A stretch of 64,000 nt of DNA from Aphanothece sacrum FPU1 (GCF_003864295.1 NZ_BDQK01000003.1:62001-126000); one strand, 5' to 3'. Positions 26,043-36,107 are shown, numbered from the stretch's first letter. Made by a program: numbers and translations. Notes: a model not told the origin generated them from the sequence alone.

Positions 26043-27218
26043 ATGTCATTTGACTACAGACTATTAGGTAAAAAACTACGAGAAGCAAGAGAAAGCTTAT
26101 TAATTGAGCCTTCTGAAGTTGCTGGTATCTTAAAAATCAGTAAAAATGAATATATAAAGTTAGAAAATGGAGAAAAACAAGCAACAGGCGATCAAATTTT
26201 AAGATTAGCTACATTATATCAAAGAGATTTTAGATATTTTATTACAGGAGATTATCCGTCAGCAGAGTCTCAAATTCAAGAACTTTTTCGCTTAAACTCA
26301 TCTTTATCAAAAAATGATAGACTTGCTATTCAAGAATTTATTAGATTTTGTGAATATGAATACTTTTTGGAAGGTCTAATATCACAAAAAGTAAGTGAAG
26401 AATTACCAGATTATAGTAACATAATTCACCATAATTATTATCAACAGCAAGGTCAAGAAGGAGCTTATTTAGAAAGAAAAAGATTGCAGATTGGAAATTC
26501 TCCTATTACTGACATTTTTCAACTAATAAGACAACAAGGTGTTCATGTTTTTAAACGTAAATTAGAAGATCAAAATATTTCTGGTTTATATATTAAACAT
26601 CCTGAAGCTGGACACTGTATTTTAATTAATTACATCGATGATTTATATCGTCAAAATTTTTCCGCTGCTCATGAATATTGTCATGCTTTATTTGATTCTT
26701 CATTAGAACAAGAAATGACTTATTTCAAAACGAACAATAATAATCATAAAGAAAGAGAATGGAGAGCAAATAGTTTTGCTGGTTATTTTTTAGTTCCAGA
26801 AAAAGCTATACATAAATACTATAGACTTCAAAATAATTATGGAGAATGGCTTACTTTAATTAAACAAATGTGTTCAGATTTTTCAGTCAGTTCAAAAGTT
26901 GTTATTATCAGACTGCATGATATCAAATGGATTGATGCAGAACTCAAACATAGGTTATATAATGATCAAAGATTAATTATTAAAAAAACAGATAAATTTG
27001 ATCCAGAAATTTCTGATGATTTATCTATAGGTTCAAAAGAAAGAATTATGAAACTTATTCATAAAGGATTATCTTGGTATTTTATTGAACTAGCAACTGA
27101 AGCTTATCGTAAAAATGACATAACCTATCAGAAACTCTTAGAAATGCTCAATTTACCAATAGAAGAAGGAAATGAATTACTAAGTGATTTAAGAGTATTT
27201 ATGGAGGCGACTAAGTAG
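26043..27218 (+). CDS. XRE helix-turn-helix protein fused to an ImmA/IrrE-type metallopeptidase
   Basis: The 391-residue protein has an N-terminal XRE domain (LGKKLREARESLLIEPSEVAGILKISKNEYIKLENGEKQATGDQILRLA, ~6-55). A central M78 peptidase domain carries the zinc motif HEYCH in FSAAHEYCHALFD (~210-222), and EREWRANSFAGYFLVPE follows. Such proteins are transcription factors that cleave or sense partner regulators. ATG 26043 is used rather than TTG 25989. Its last base overlaps the PIN-protein start (27218), suggesting a two-gene TA-like module. Confidence 0.85.
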   Translation: MSFDYRLLGKKLREARESLLIEPSEVAGILKISKNEYIKLENGEKQATGDQILRLATLYQRDFRYFITGDYPSAESQIQELFRLNSSLSKNDRLAIQEFIRFCEYEYFLEGLISQKVSEELPDYSNIIHHNYYQQQGQEGAYLERKRLQIGNSPITDIFQLIRQQGVHVFKRKLEDQNISGLYIKHPEAGHCILINYIDDLYRQNFSAAHEYCHALFDSSLEQEMTYFKTNNNNHKEREWRANSFAGYFLVPEKAIHKYYRLQNNYGEWLTLIKQMCSDFSVSSKVVIIRLHDIKWIDAELKHRLYNDQRLIIKKTDKFDPEISDDLSIGSKERIMKLIHKGLSWYFIELATEAYRKNDITYQKLLEMLNLPIEEGNELLSDLRVFMEATK

Positions 27219-27766
27219 TGGATAAATTGGTCGTTATTGATTCTTGTGCGATTATTCATTTTATGTATGCTGAATGTTGGAATCTACTCAAACAATTAAA
27301 ATATTCCGTAATAACTACTGATTCCATACAAGAAGAATTTGAATTAGGACTTAATAAAGGACACGAAAATAGTTATAATTTTTTTATGTCACTCATAGAT
27401 AGCAAAGACATTATACTTTATCCTTTAGAAATTAATGATTTAATTATCATGGCAAATATTCCAGAATCTAGAAAAGCTAGTAAAGGAGAATTATCTTGTT
27501 TTGCTATAGCTTATCGTCTAGGATGTAAAGTGATGACCGATGATGCAAAAGCAGTAAAATATGTTAAAAGACATTTAACAATAGAATCTGATAAAATTAT
27601 TAGTATTATAGATATTGCTTTAGAAGCTTACATAAACTATCTAATTACGGATCAAGATTTAATAAATATACAAACAAAACTCGAAAGAAATAACTATAAA
27701 CTAAAAATAGATTTAATTAGCGAAGGTCCAAGACGAAGATTATTGAATGGAAACTTTAATACATAA
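27218..27766 (+). CDS. PIN-domain-like protein, probable toxin of the XRE-peptidase pair
   Basis: The 182-residue protein starts at GTG 27218, overlapping the previous stop by 1 base. The acidic residues expected of a PIN nuclease are visible: VVIDSCAIIHF (Asp ~8), TTDSIQEEFE (~35-43), KGELSCFAIAYRLGCKVMTDDAKAVKYVK (~88-115). It likely cleaves RNA, with the XRE-peptidase as antitoxin; the pairing is inferred from overlap. Confidence 0.7.
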   Translation: MDKLVVIDSCAIIHFMYAECWNLLKQLKYSVITTDSIQEEFELGLNKGHENSYNFFMSLIDSKDIILYPLEINDLIIMANIPESRKASKGELSCFAIAYRLGCKVMTDDAKAVKYVKRHLTIESDKIISIIDIALEAYINYLITDQDLINIQTKLERNNYKLKIDLISEGPRRRLLNGNFNT

Positions 27767-27940
27767 TTCATAACATTTTTTCTTCTCTAGTATAAATATT
27801 TTCTCTATTAATCGCTTCATCTGATAAAGGTTATTCACATAAACAGAACGATTAATAAACTTATTTAACTTTTCTTCCCAAGCTTCATATTCTAAAGCTT
27901 CTGATTTATAATTATCTTTATTATAGTATAGGATCTCCTA
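27745..27940 (-). other. Possible coding remnant on the minus strand
   Basis: A minus-strand stretch is open without a start codon. It reads about 60 residues including KSEALEYEAWEEKLNKFINRSVYVNNLYQMKRLIEKIF, and overlaps the end of the PIN gene. The composition is protein-like, but no family is recognised. It may be a gene fragment. The rest of the 27767-27968 gap shows nothing. Confidence 0.25.
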
Positions 27941-27968
27941 ATTATTTATCCGTTAATAAAGAAAAATT

Positions 27969-28190
27969 ATGAATACTGACATTGCTTTATGGAAAGTTCT
28001 GATTAATATGCCAGAATCTCTTAAAACTGAACTTTTACACTATGCTGAATATTTACTATAAAAGTACCCAAATATTAAAAAACCAAGTGAAGAAATAGAA
28101 AATGATCATGGTTATAGTAGTTGGAAAGGACAAATTATTATGTCTGATGATTTTGATGAACCATTAGAAGATTTACAGGAATATATGTAA
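27969..28190 (+). pseudogene. DUF2281-like antitoxin gene with an in-frame stop
   Basis: The frame reads MNTDIALWKVLINMPESLKTELLHYAEYLL, then TAA (28059-28061), and then continues in the same frame as KYPNIKKPSEEIENDHGYSSWKGQIIMSDDFDEPLEDLQEYM to TAA 28188. The two halves together form a typical 73-residue VapB-like antitoxin with the usual L-x-D-D-F-D-x-P-L-x-x-x-x-x-Y-M end. One base change explains the stop. A truncated vapC follows. Confidence 0.75.
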
Positions 28191-28191
28191 C

Positions 28192-28278
28192 ATGAAATTT
28201 CTTCTAGATACTCATACCTTTCTTTGGTATTTACTTGGTGATTCTCAGCTAAGTATGGTAATATTTATGCAGAATTAA
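28192..28278 (+). pseudogene. VapC PIN toxin gene truncated after ~21 codons
   Basis: The frame begins MKFLLDTHTFLWYLLGDSQLS, the standard VapC start with the first catalytic Asp. It then reads into an unrelated Uma2 fragment and stops at TAA 28276-28278. Full VapC proteins have ~130 residues. The ATG follows the antitoxin stop by 1 base, the usual pair geometry. Confidence 0.78.
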
Positions 28279-28679
28279 GAAGTTGGTCACGTCAAAAAAG
28301 ATTAGGTAAAGCATTTATTACCCCAGGAATTATCTTTTCTGAAACCGATGCAGTGATTCCTGATGTAATTTGGGTTAGTAATGAAAAGCTTACTAAATTT
28401 ACAGATAATTCCGGTCATCTTACAGTGGCCCCAGAATTAATAATAGAAGTTTTATCAACTTCTGAAAAAGATATCAAAAGAGATCGCCAAACTAAGTTAA
28501 AATTGTATTCAATTCAAGGAGTTTATGAATATTGGATTATTGACCGTCAGCAACAATTAATAGAAGTTTATCGCCGTGATCAGGGAATTTTAATAAAAGT
28601 GATGACTTTGTATGGTTCAGACCAATTAACTAGCCCCTTATTACCCGATTTTAACTGTCAGATTGTAGACTTATTTTAG
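28254..28679 (+). pseudogene. Uma2-family gene lacking its N-terminus
   Basis: From about 28254 an open frame encodes GNIYAELRSWSRQKRLGKAF.., then VIPDVIWVSNEK, APELIIEVLSTSEKDIKRDRQTKLKLYSIQGVYEYWIIDRQQQLIEVY and a normal C-terminus. About 50 N-terminal residues are missing and replaced by the vapC start in another frame. A GTG at 28353 could initiate a 108-residue product, but it would lack the first part of the fold. Confidence 0.75.
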
Positions 28680-28717
28680 ATTATAATTTCGCGCAAAGAC
28701 GCAAAGAGGGAGCAAAG

Positions 28718-29866
28718 ATGTTACGAGATTTAACAATTAAAAATTATCGCTGTTTTGAAGATTTTTCTGTTAATGGTTTAGCACAAGTTAATTTAATTGT
28801 TGGTAATAATAACAATGGTAAAACTACTTTTTTAGAAGCGATTTATCTTTTAACTAATCAACAAACAAGCAAAAATATAGAACAAGCTTTTGCTGATATT
28901 TTTCAAAGTAGAAATGAATTTATTAACGTTATTGAAGAAGAGACTGTTAATAGTGGTATATTTGTCAAGAAGAAAAGTTTATCCATTAATTACTTAACAG
29001 ATTATTTATTTTATAATTTTGATCGGAATAATCAAATTTCTATTTACAGTAAAGAAGAAAATCCAAAGGTAGTTAATATTGTTTCAAATAATGGTAGTTT
29101 TTATTTTTATTTGATTTATAATAAACAAGAAAACACAGATATTTACGGTGAATTTATTGGCATTTTTAATAATAAAACTGGAGAAGTTAAGTTTAGACCT
29201 CTTGCCCTCGAACTTGATGAAAATCCTGAGTTGTCAAACTACCTAGAATCATCTTTAATTAAAAGAGATTTACCAATAAAAAATGATAACAAATCTCAAT
29301 CAGTCAGTCTTTCTCAATTAGTTTCAACTAGACAAAAAAGCCATGAAGAAGTAGCAAAATTATGGGATCAAATCAGCATGACTCTGAAAGAAAAAAGAAT
29401 AATAGAAGCATTAAATATAATTCATCCTGACATAGAACGTATAGGATTTACTGTTAGTCAAGGAATTAATCAAATTCGCTTAAAACTTAAAGATCAAGAT
29501 CAGTTAATTCCTTTGGGTAGTTTAGGAGAAGGAATCAATAAAATACTGACCTTAGCAATGTTTACTGTTACTTCAGAAAATGGAGTATTATTAATCGATG
29601 AAATCGAAACAGGATTACATTATGAAGCACAAATTGATATGTGGCGTTTACTGATACAAACTGCCCAAGAATTAAATGTACAAATCTTTGCTACTACCCA
29701 TAGTTGGGACTGTATTTCTGCTTTCCAAGAAGCATTACAAGACATAGAAGATAAATCAGTTGGTAAACTGTTTAGACTTGATAATAAATACGGTAAAATC
29801 AGGGCTGTAGAATATAAAGCTGATGAGATTTCTATTGCTGTTCGTCAAGGTATTGAGGTACGTTAA
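28718..29866 (+). CDS. OLD/RecF-like AAA ATPase of a two-gene module
   Basis: The 382-residue ATPase has an N-terminal KNYRCFEDFSVNGLAQVNLIVGNNNNGKTTFLEAIYLL with Walker A GNNNNGKTT (~28-36). It has an ABC-like SLGEGINKILTLAMF (~270) and Walker B GVLLIDEIETGLHYEAQIDMW (~288-308), followed by the ATTHSWDC switch. This AAA_15/21 architecture is typical of OLD-type and abortive-infection systems. The next gene (DUF3226, Toprim-like) overlaps by 1 base. Its partner carries a stop codon, so the system is probably inactive. Confidence 0.82.
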   Translation: MLRDLTIKNYRCFEDFSVNGLAQVNLIVGNNNNGKTTFLEAIYLLTNQQTSKNIEQAFADIFQSRNEFINVIEEETVNSGIFVKKKSLSINYLTDYLFYNFDRNNQISIYSKEENPKVVNIVSNNGSFYFYLIYNKQENTDIYGEFIGIFNNKTGEVKFRPLALELDENPELSNYLESSLIKRDLPIKNDNKSQSVSLSQLVSTRQKSHEEVAKLWDQISMTLKEKRIIEALNIIHPDIERIGFTVSQGINQIRLKLKDQDQLIPLGSLGEGINKILTLAMFTVTSENGVLLIDEIETGLHYEAQIDMWRLLIQTAQELNVQIFATTHSWDCISAFQEALQDIEDKSVGKLFRLDNKYGKIRAVEYKADEISIAVRQGIEVR

Positions 29867-30525
29867 TGACAAGAAAAAAGACACCCTCTCAACCTGAACC
29901 GCAACAACTTTTAGTAGAAGGAGAAAACGATAGACACGTTATTTAGGCATTATGTAAACAATACAATATACCTCAAACTTTTTCTGTAGAACTACCTGAT
30001 AAAGATCAAACTACAGGAGTAGAAGCCTTATTATCAGGATTACCTGTTAGACTAAAAGAACCTCATTTAAAAACACTAGGAATAGTTGTTGATGCTGATC
30101 AAGATTTACAGGCAAGATGGCAAGCAATTAGTGATAAACTAAAATTAGTAGGTTATACAAATATTCCTAAAACTCCATCTCCTGAAGGTTGGATTTATGA
30201 ACAATCAGAACTACCTAAAATTGGGGTTTGGATCATGCCTAATAATCAACTAACAGGAGAATTAGAAGATTTTGTTTCTTATCTCATTCCTAACGATGAT
30301 CCATTACATCCTCAAGCTAATAATATCTTAAATGAACTTGAAAAACTCAATATTAATTGTTATCCTATACAAGATAGATCTAAAGCGTTTATTCATACTT
30401 GGTTAGCATGGCAAAAACAACCAGGAATGCCAATGGGACAAGCTATAACTGCTAAAGTTTTAAAATATGATAACGCGATCACTAAAAAATTTATTAATTG
30501 GTTAAATCAATTATATACTATCTAA
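29866..30525 (+). pseudogene. DUF3226 Toprim-like partner gene with an in-frame TAG
   Basis: The frame from ATG 29866 reads MTRKKTPSQPEPQQLLVEGENDRHVI, then TAG (29944-29946). It then continues in-frame for ~190 residues to TAA 30523 (ALCKQYNIPQTF.., GIVVDADQDLQARWQAI, ELEDFVSYLIP, IHTWLAWQKQPGMPMGQAITAKVL). VEGENDRH and VDADQD are Toprim-like acidic motifs. The single stop is the only lesion seen. Internal ATG 30235 could give a 96-residue tail only. Confidence 0.8.
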
Positions 30526-30633
30526 TTTTGAAACCTTTTATTGGTTTTTAAAAATCGTTTTAACGTCTTATAACAGCTTACTACATTATTAAAGTTATGA
30601 AATATTTTATTGTAACGTAGGAGAATTATTTAT

Positions 30634-33600
30634 TTAAAATCTTCGTTCAAATTGAATACTTCCTCGACTATCATTAGAAAAATTACTCGATCCTCTAATA
30701 GTTGTACTTTTATTAATGCGGTACTTAATCCCTAATTCCGGGGGACGATCTGTATTTAAAATTTTCTGAATAGACAAGGATAAATTATTAGTTAAATCTA
30801 CTCCAGCTTCCGCAGCAACCCCAAGAGAAGAAGAGTCAACCAGATCTTTTTCATTAATTAAAGTAGTAGGAAAAATACGAAATTCATTTAATCCTAATGC
30901 TTCTCCAATTGCCCCTTGTACTGCCCCTAAGACGGCAGTTCCGGCTAAATTTGCTAATCCTAATGTTGTCTCTCCTTGTCCTAAAGTATTGAGGAAATTT
31001 CCCCCTAATAAAGTAATAATTTCTTCTGGGGTTCGTTGAGGTTGACTGGTGAGTTCAATTTTATCTGTTAATTGACTCGCATATCCTTTGACGTATGCTT
31101 GAATACGAACCGTTTGTAAACTATCACTATTCGCACTAAAAGGTTCATTAATTTCGGCAGAATTTGGATTAATATTCACCCTATTACGACTGGTTTCTGT
31201 GGCCGCAGTGAATAAGCGAACATTCAAATAAGGATCAAGTCCTTTCTCTGAGAAAAATTGGGCTGTATTATCTTTTCCTCCTGCTAATCTTAACTGAGTT
31301 GCAAATAAATTAATTAACCCACTATTAAGATTAATAATTCCTTCGGGAAGGGGTTTATTTAAGGTTCCATTAACAGTTAAACTTCCTGTTGCTAAAAAGT
31401 TTAAAATTGGGGGACGACTCACTACAATATTTTCCCCTAATGTCAATCTTAAATCAGCAAATTCTGTCTTTGCTAATAATTCTCCTTGATTCTTGTTTTC
31501 CTCTTTTTCATCCCCTAAGAAAATCTCTCCCTCAAATAACCCTATATTGCCCCCAATTTTAGGAGTTAATGCACTTCCGGTAATGTTAAGAAACCCTGTT
31601 ACTCCCCCTCGATATCTTTGAGGAAGATTCAACGCTAAATCATCAAATTGTATCGTTAAAGGATTGGTTTCTGGAATACTTTGTAGTAATGGTAAAGAAC
31701 CTGTTACTGCAACCTTTCCACCGCTAAATTGCCCCGTTAAACTCTCTACGGTAAGACGATCAAGATTTAAGAAAATTTTGCCCTGAACTTTGGTTAAAGG
31801 GGCTTGAGGCATCATCTGAGCAGCAATGGTGGCATTTTCTACCCAGGCTATACCATTTGCCTCTAATTCATAAGGAATACCCCATTTTGGCTCAACCTTT
31901 CCTGATACATTAAGTTGTACTTCTCCCTGACCACCTAACCAGGCAACTTGTCCTTTAGTTAACACATTTAATAAGCTTAAATCTTCATTTTGTGCCTGAA
32001 ATTTAAGAGCAAAATTATCATTTTTGGGCTTAACTTTAGCAAAGGGTAATTGATAGGGAAATGTGCCTTCTAATGTTAACGGATTAGTTCGTCTTCCTAA
32101 CACACTATGAACAGAAAAATTAAATCTTCCTTCACTGTAAATAAACTCACCTTGAGTAGAATTAAGAGAGGTTTCGTTAATACTTGCTTGGTCAATGACC
32201 AGTTTTCCTCGTCCTTGAGGGTTCTCACGACTTCCCCCAAGGGTCAAAGTTGCATTGAGTTGTCCCCCAAAATTCAGAGGAGGAGGAACCGCTAATAAGT
32301 CTGAAATCTTCTCTAAAGAGATATTTTGCACGGTTAACTCCCCTTTTTGGGTTTTTTCCGTGATCTGGCCCGCAAATCCGACTAAACTGTTACCGACTTG
32401 TACACTGACGGGTTCTAGGGTCAACTTCCCTTTTGTCCAGTCACCCTTGGCAGTCATTTGATCTATCTGATATTGTCCCCATTTCCACTGCTGTCCCTGA
32501 AGATCAAAGTTCGCTTGTATTCCTAATTGGGGGGTCATTTTTAGGGCAACTTGACCGGTGAATTCTCCTTGTAATTCCCTTAATTCGGGTAAAGGTGCGG
32601 TTTTTTTGCGGTTTTTCTTGTCTTCATCCCATGTTGCACTAAAACGTTTAAAATAATCCAAACGATTGTTTAAGTCTGCTTTTCCTACTTCGATTAAGGG
32701 AGAGTTTGGGGAAGCATTTCCATAGAGATCGGCAGCTTTTCCGTATACGGGGGGGGTTAACCCTCTTTTTAAGTCATCTAAGTCAAAAATCTGCAATGTC
32801 TCTAAAATATCTTGCAAGTTTCCTTGATTAATGGCCACTTCTGCATTGATGAGGGGGCCGTTAGCGGTTGAGGTAAACTGTCCGTTAAGTTGATATTGAC
32901 TGTTTTTCGCTTGCCATTGACCATTTTTAAGGGTAACGCTACCATTTCCATAATGAATGTTTCCGGTAAATTCTTTCCCTTTGAGGGTTCCCACAACAGG
33001 ATTGGCGATCGCCACTTGTTTTCCGGTAATGGCCCCTGTTTGAATATCCCAGACAAATTTACCCGATAATTCCCCTGATACGGGTTGAGAGAGGAGATAA
33101 TTAGAGGATACAAGGTTATTTTGCGTTTTTGTAATCGTTTTAGCTAAATTTTGCAGGAAATCAAGGGAAATTTGCTTAGCTTCTACTTGAAATTCTTGAG
33201 TTTGACGAATTCCTGTAACTGACTGCTGACCTTGTTTAATACTAAAGGTGACAGGTTGCCAATTTTTGGCTAATTCTAGGTTTAATTGGTCGTTACGTCC
33301 TGCTAATGCTAGTTTAACTCCTTGTGTGGGTTCTCCGGCAATATTTCCCGTTAAAACGGGTTCAAACTGTAATTCTCCGACTTTTAAGTTAATTAAGGCT
33401 AATTTCCCTTCTATAGTCGGGGTTTTGGGGGTTCCTGTGACTGTTCCCTCAAAGTCCATTTTTCCCGAATAGTTTAAGTTGGGGATGACAGAGGATAAAT
33501 CAAGGGGTAAAGCGGTTAAATCAAAGCTTTTTGCGGCTATTTCTAGAAAAAATCCTTTTATTTGGGGTAATTTATCTGTTTTTTCGACTTCGGCCCAACC

Positions 33601-36042
33601 TTGGGCCGATAGTCCAAGAGATTTGATATTTTCTAAGGTTAAACGTTGTCCGTTCCAATTAAAATTAGTGGTTAAAGTTTGTCGAATGGATGGGATTCCT
33701 TGACTAAAATTTAATTGTCCTTTAGCTTGTAAATTCTCAGGATTTAATTTATCTAATTGACCAATAATTGTAACGTTTCCGTTTAATTTACCTGTTAAGT
33801 TGGCAGATATTTTTTTTAAATCAATGTTTTGAGGAGATAAAATTGTGATGAATTTTCCTTGATTTAAAGTTATCTTTTGTGCTGTAATAATTCCTTGAGA
33901 TATAGCTAATTTGGCTATTCCCTGACCTTGAATACTGTCTAAAGAACCTGTTACATTACCTGATAAGTTTAATTGACTATTTAATGTTCCGTTTAAAGTA
34001 GGAGGACTATGGGTAAATAACTGAGTAATAGGAATATCTGAAGTGCTTAGTTGAGTTGACCACTTACCGTCAGTTAAGTTTATATTAGATGCTTGTATTT
34101 GACCTTTTTCTAAGTCTAAACCTGCTTTACCTTTTGCTTTAATATTCTCTAAACTATTATTGATTTTGCCACTTACAACTAAATTACCGTTAATATTTCC
34201 ATTCAAATTTTGGGGTACTGTAGGTAAAATTTCTTTGAATTTAATTCCTTGAATACCTAAATTAGTTTGCCAATTTCCTTGACTTAACTGTAAATTATTA
34301 GCAGTAATATGTCCCTGATTTAAAACAAGTTTGGCGTTACCGTCAGCTTTAATATTATTAATATTTGCTAATTTTACTTGACCAGATACATTAAAAGTGC
34401 CTGCTAATTTACCTTGATTTAATTTATCGGGTAAAGATACATTTAGATTTTTTAAATTAATATTTTCTGCTTGTAATATTCCTTGCCAACTGCCCTGACT
34501 TATACTTATATTATTCGATTGAATGGTTCCCCCTGCTACCTGAAAATCAGCCTTACCTTGACCTTGTAAACTATCCGGTTTATTGACAATTCCTGATAAG
34601 TTAATCTGTGCATTTGTGGTTCCTATTTCTAGGGGTAAGGTAACATTATAAAGACGAACTAATGTAGTTGTCGGTACATTTTCTCCTTGAATATTAAGGT
34701 CAAATTTAGGCGCATTTTTAACAGTTAAAGATAGTTTTCCTGTTCCGTTTATTTTACCTCCTATGGTGGGGAATGCTTGAATATTATTAATAAATAAATT
34801 ATGATTATTAAAGTTTAATTGAGCATTAATTTGCTTAAAATTAACCCGATCAACTTGTGTAGGTTTAGTTGTCGCAACCCCTAAATCAAAGTTAGGTTTA
34901 TCAATACTTCCTGTTACTTGTAAAGTTGATTTAATTTCCCCAGAAAGAGCAACTTTAGGCGGTTTATGATTTAAAGTCTTAAAAAGATTAGAGATAGTTA
35001 TCGGCTTAGTTTGAGCAGTTATATTATAACCTTTTCTTAAATCAATAGTACCACTTACAATACTATTAATAGCACCAAAATTAGTAGCTACTTGATTAAA
35101 ATTAATTTCAGTCTCTTTAAAACGTAATTCTCCAGTTGTTTGGACAGTATGGGGTAAAGAGGAAACCTTAGCTGTAACCTGATGTAACGTCCCTATACCC
35201 CGTAATAAAGGTAATTGATTACTTCTTAAACTAACTTCTAAATTGGTATCTAATTCACCTGATTTAAGTATCACAGGCAGGGCAAATAAATTACCTACCT
35301 CACTAACTTTAAGTCCATTTCCTCGCACCAACAAATTAGTATTTCCTGTTGTCGGTTTAGCTACTCCAGAAACATTAAATTGTCCCCCTTGAGTTAGATT
35401 AGCATTGACCTCAAATTTAATTTCTTGATTATTATTAATAAAATCCGTTTGACTAGATAAGTTTTGCAACGTAACCGGGGAATTTTTTTGTCCATTATTC
35501 CCACGAGCCACTACAATAGTCTTAGCATTTTTAAGCCGTAAAGACTTGAGAGCAACCGGATGATTAGCATTAACCGGATCAAACTCAGTCAATAACCAAT
35601 TTCCTTTGGTTCCTTGTTCTAAATAAATATCCGGTTCAATCGCAGTAACAACTATATCTAATTTCTGTTTCAATAATAACTTAAGAGGATTATAACTCAC
35701 CCTTAATCCTTTCATAGAAACTTGAGCTTTATCAGTGGGAGTCGTTGAAATTTTAGTCTCCCCAAAATTAACTTGACCCAAAGAAAAATACTCCACCGAA
35801 CCCATTTTAACAGGACGATTGAGAAAATTACTTAATTCTGCTTCTACGAGGGGAGATAAATGTCTTTGTACCCAAAACCACCCCGTAAGACAACTTCCCC
35901 CTAATCCCACCATCAAAACACCAGTTCCCCACCAAATTAGGGAACGATGGGATAAAATAGACTTAGGTTTAGGCTTAGACGTAACTACCAATGGTAATAG
36001 TAATTTGGTTTCCCGTTTACGTTGGGAACGATCTGTGATCAT
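30634..36042 (-). CDS. tamB: TamB/DUF490-family translocation and assembly protein
   Basis: The 1802-residue protein has an N-terminal membrane anchor (LIWWGTGVLMVGLGGSCLTGWFWV, ~35-58). A very long beta-strand-rich region follows with repeated short patterns (GxLNSQLNLSGNVTGSLDSIQGQG type). The DUF490 C-terminal domain has TGSLTVNGTLNKPLPEGIINLNSG and a terminal SNDSRGSIQFERRF. These envelope-spanning proteins move lipids to, or assist protein assembly at, the outer membrane. Cyanobacterial homologues are similarly large. The ATG ends at 36042. Confidence 0.9.
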   Translation of the reverse strand: MITDRSQRKRETKLLLPLVVTSKPKPKSILSHRSLIWWGTGVLMVGLGGSCLTGWFWVQRHLSPLVEAELSNFLNRPVKMGSVEYFSLGQVNFGETKISTTPTDKAQVSMKGLRVSYNPLKLLLKQKLDIVVTAIEPDIYLEQGTKGNWLLTEFDPVNANHPVALKSLRLKNAKTIVVARGNNGQKNSPVTLQNLSSQTDFINNNQEIKFEVNANLTQGGQFNVSGVAKPTTGNTNLLVRGNGLKVSEVGNLFALPVILKSGELDTNLEVSLRSNQLPLLRGIGTLHQVTAKVSSLPHTVQTTGELRFKETEINFNQVATNFGAINSIVSGTIDLRKGYNITAQTKPITISNLFKTLNHKPPKVALSGEIKSTLQVTGSIDKPNFDLGVATTKPTQVDRVNFKQINAQLNFNNHNLFINNIQAFPTIGGKINGTGKLSLTVKNAPKFDLNIQGENVPTTTLVRLYNVTLPLEIGTTNAQINLSGIVNKPDSLQGQGKADFQVAGGTIQSNNISISQGSWQGILQAENINLKNLNVSLPDKLNQGKLAGTFNVSGQVKLANINNIKADGNAKLVLNQGHITANNLQLSQGNWQTNLGIQGIKFKEILPTVPQNLNGNINGNLVVSGKINNSLENIKAKGKAGLDLEKGQIQASNINLTDGKWSTQLSTSDIPITQLFTHSPPTLNGTLNSQLNLSGNVTGSLDSIQGQGIAKLAISQGIITAQKITLNQGKFITILSPQNIDLKKISANLTGKLNGNVTIIGQLDKLNPENLQAKGQLNFSQGIPSIRQTLTTNFNWNGQRLTLENIKSLGLSAQGWAEVEKTDKLPQIKGFFLEIAAKSFDLTALPLDLSSVIPNLNYSGKMDFEGTVTGTPKTPTIEGKLALINLKVGELQFEPVLTGNIAGEPTQGVKLALAGRNDQLNLELAKNWQPVTFSIKQGQQSVTGIRQTQEFQVEAKQISLDFLQNLAKTITKTQNNLVSSNYLLSQPVSGELSGKFVWDIQTGAITGKQVAIANPVVGTLKGKEFTGNIHYGNGSVTLKNGQWQAKNSQYQLNGQFTSTANGPLINAEVAINQGNLQDILETLQIFDLDDLKRGLTPPVYGKAADLYGNASPNSPLIEVGKADLNNRLDYFKRFSATWDEDKKNRKKTAPLPELRELQGEFTGQVALKMTPQLGIQANFDLQGQQWKWGQYQIDQMTAKGDWTKGKLTLEPVSVQVGNSLVGFAGQITEKTQKGELTVQNISLEKISDLLAVPPPLNFGGQLNATLTLGGSRENPQGRGKLVIDQASINETSLNSTQGEFIYSEGRFNFSVHSVLGRRTNPLTLEGTFPYQLPFAKVKPKNDNFALKFQAQNEDLSLLNVLTKGQVAWLGGQGEVQLNVSGKVEPKWGIPYELEANGIAWVENATIAAQMMPQAPLTKVQGKIFLNLDRLTVESLTGQFSGGKVAVTGSLPLLQSIPETNPLTIQFDDLALNLPQRYRGGVTGFLNITGSALTPKIGGNIGLFEGEIFLGDEKEENKNQGELLAKTEFADLRLTLGENIVVSRPPILNFLATGSLTVNGTLNKPLPEGIINLNSGLINLFATQLRLAGGKDNTAQFFSEKGLDPYLNVRLFTAATETSRNRVNINPNSAEINEPFSANSDSLQTVRIQAYVKGYASQLTDKIELTSQPQRTPEEIITLLGGNFLNTLGQGETTLGLANLAGTAVLGAVQGAIGEALGLNEFRIFPTTLINEKDLVDSSSLGVAAEAGVDLTNNLSLSIQKILNTDRPPELGIKYRINKSTTIRGSSNFSNDSRGSIQFERRF

Positions 36043-36107
36043 GGTTTTTCCTCACACCACCATAGTCAGCTCAAATAAATGGCGACCTTTGGCTTTATAT
36101 TATAACC

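Noticed and set aside
29866-30525. Programmed stop-codon readthrough in the DUF3226 gene
   Set aside because: There is no visible stimulatory structure or known case for this family; a simple nonsense mutation is the more economical reading.
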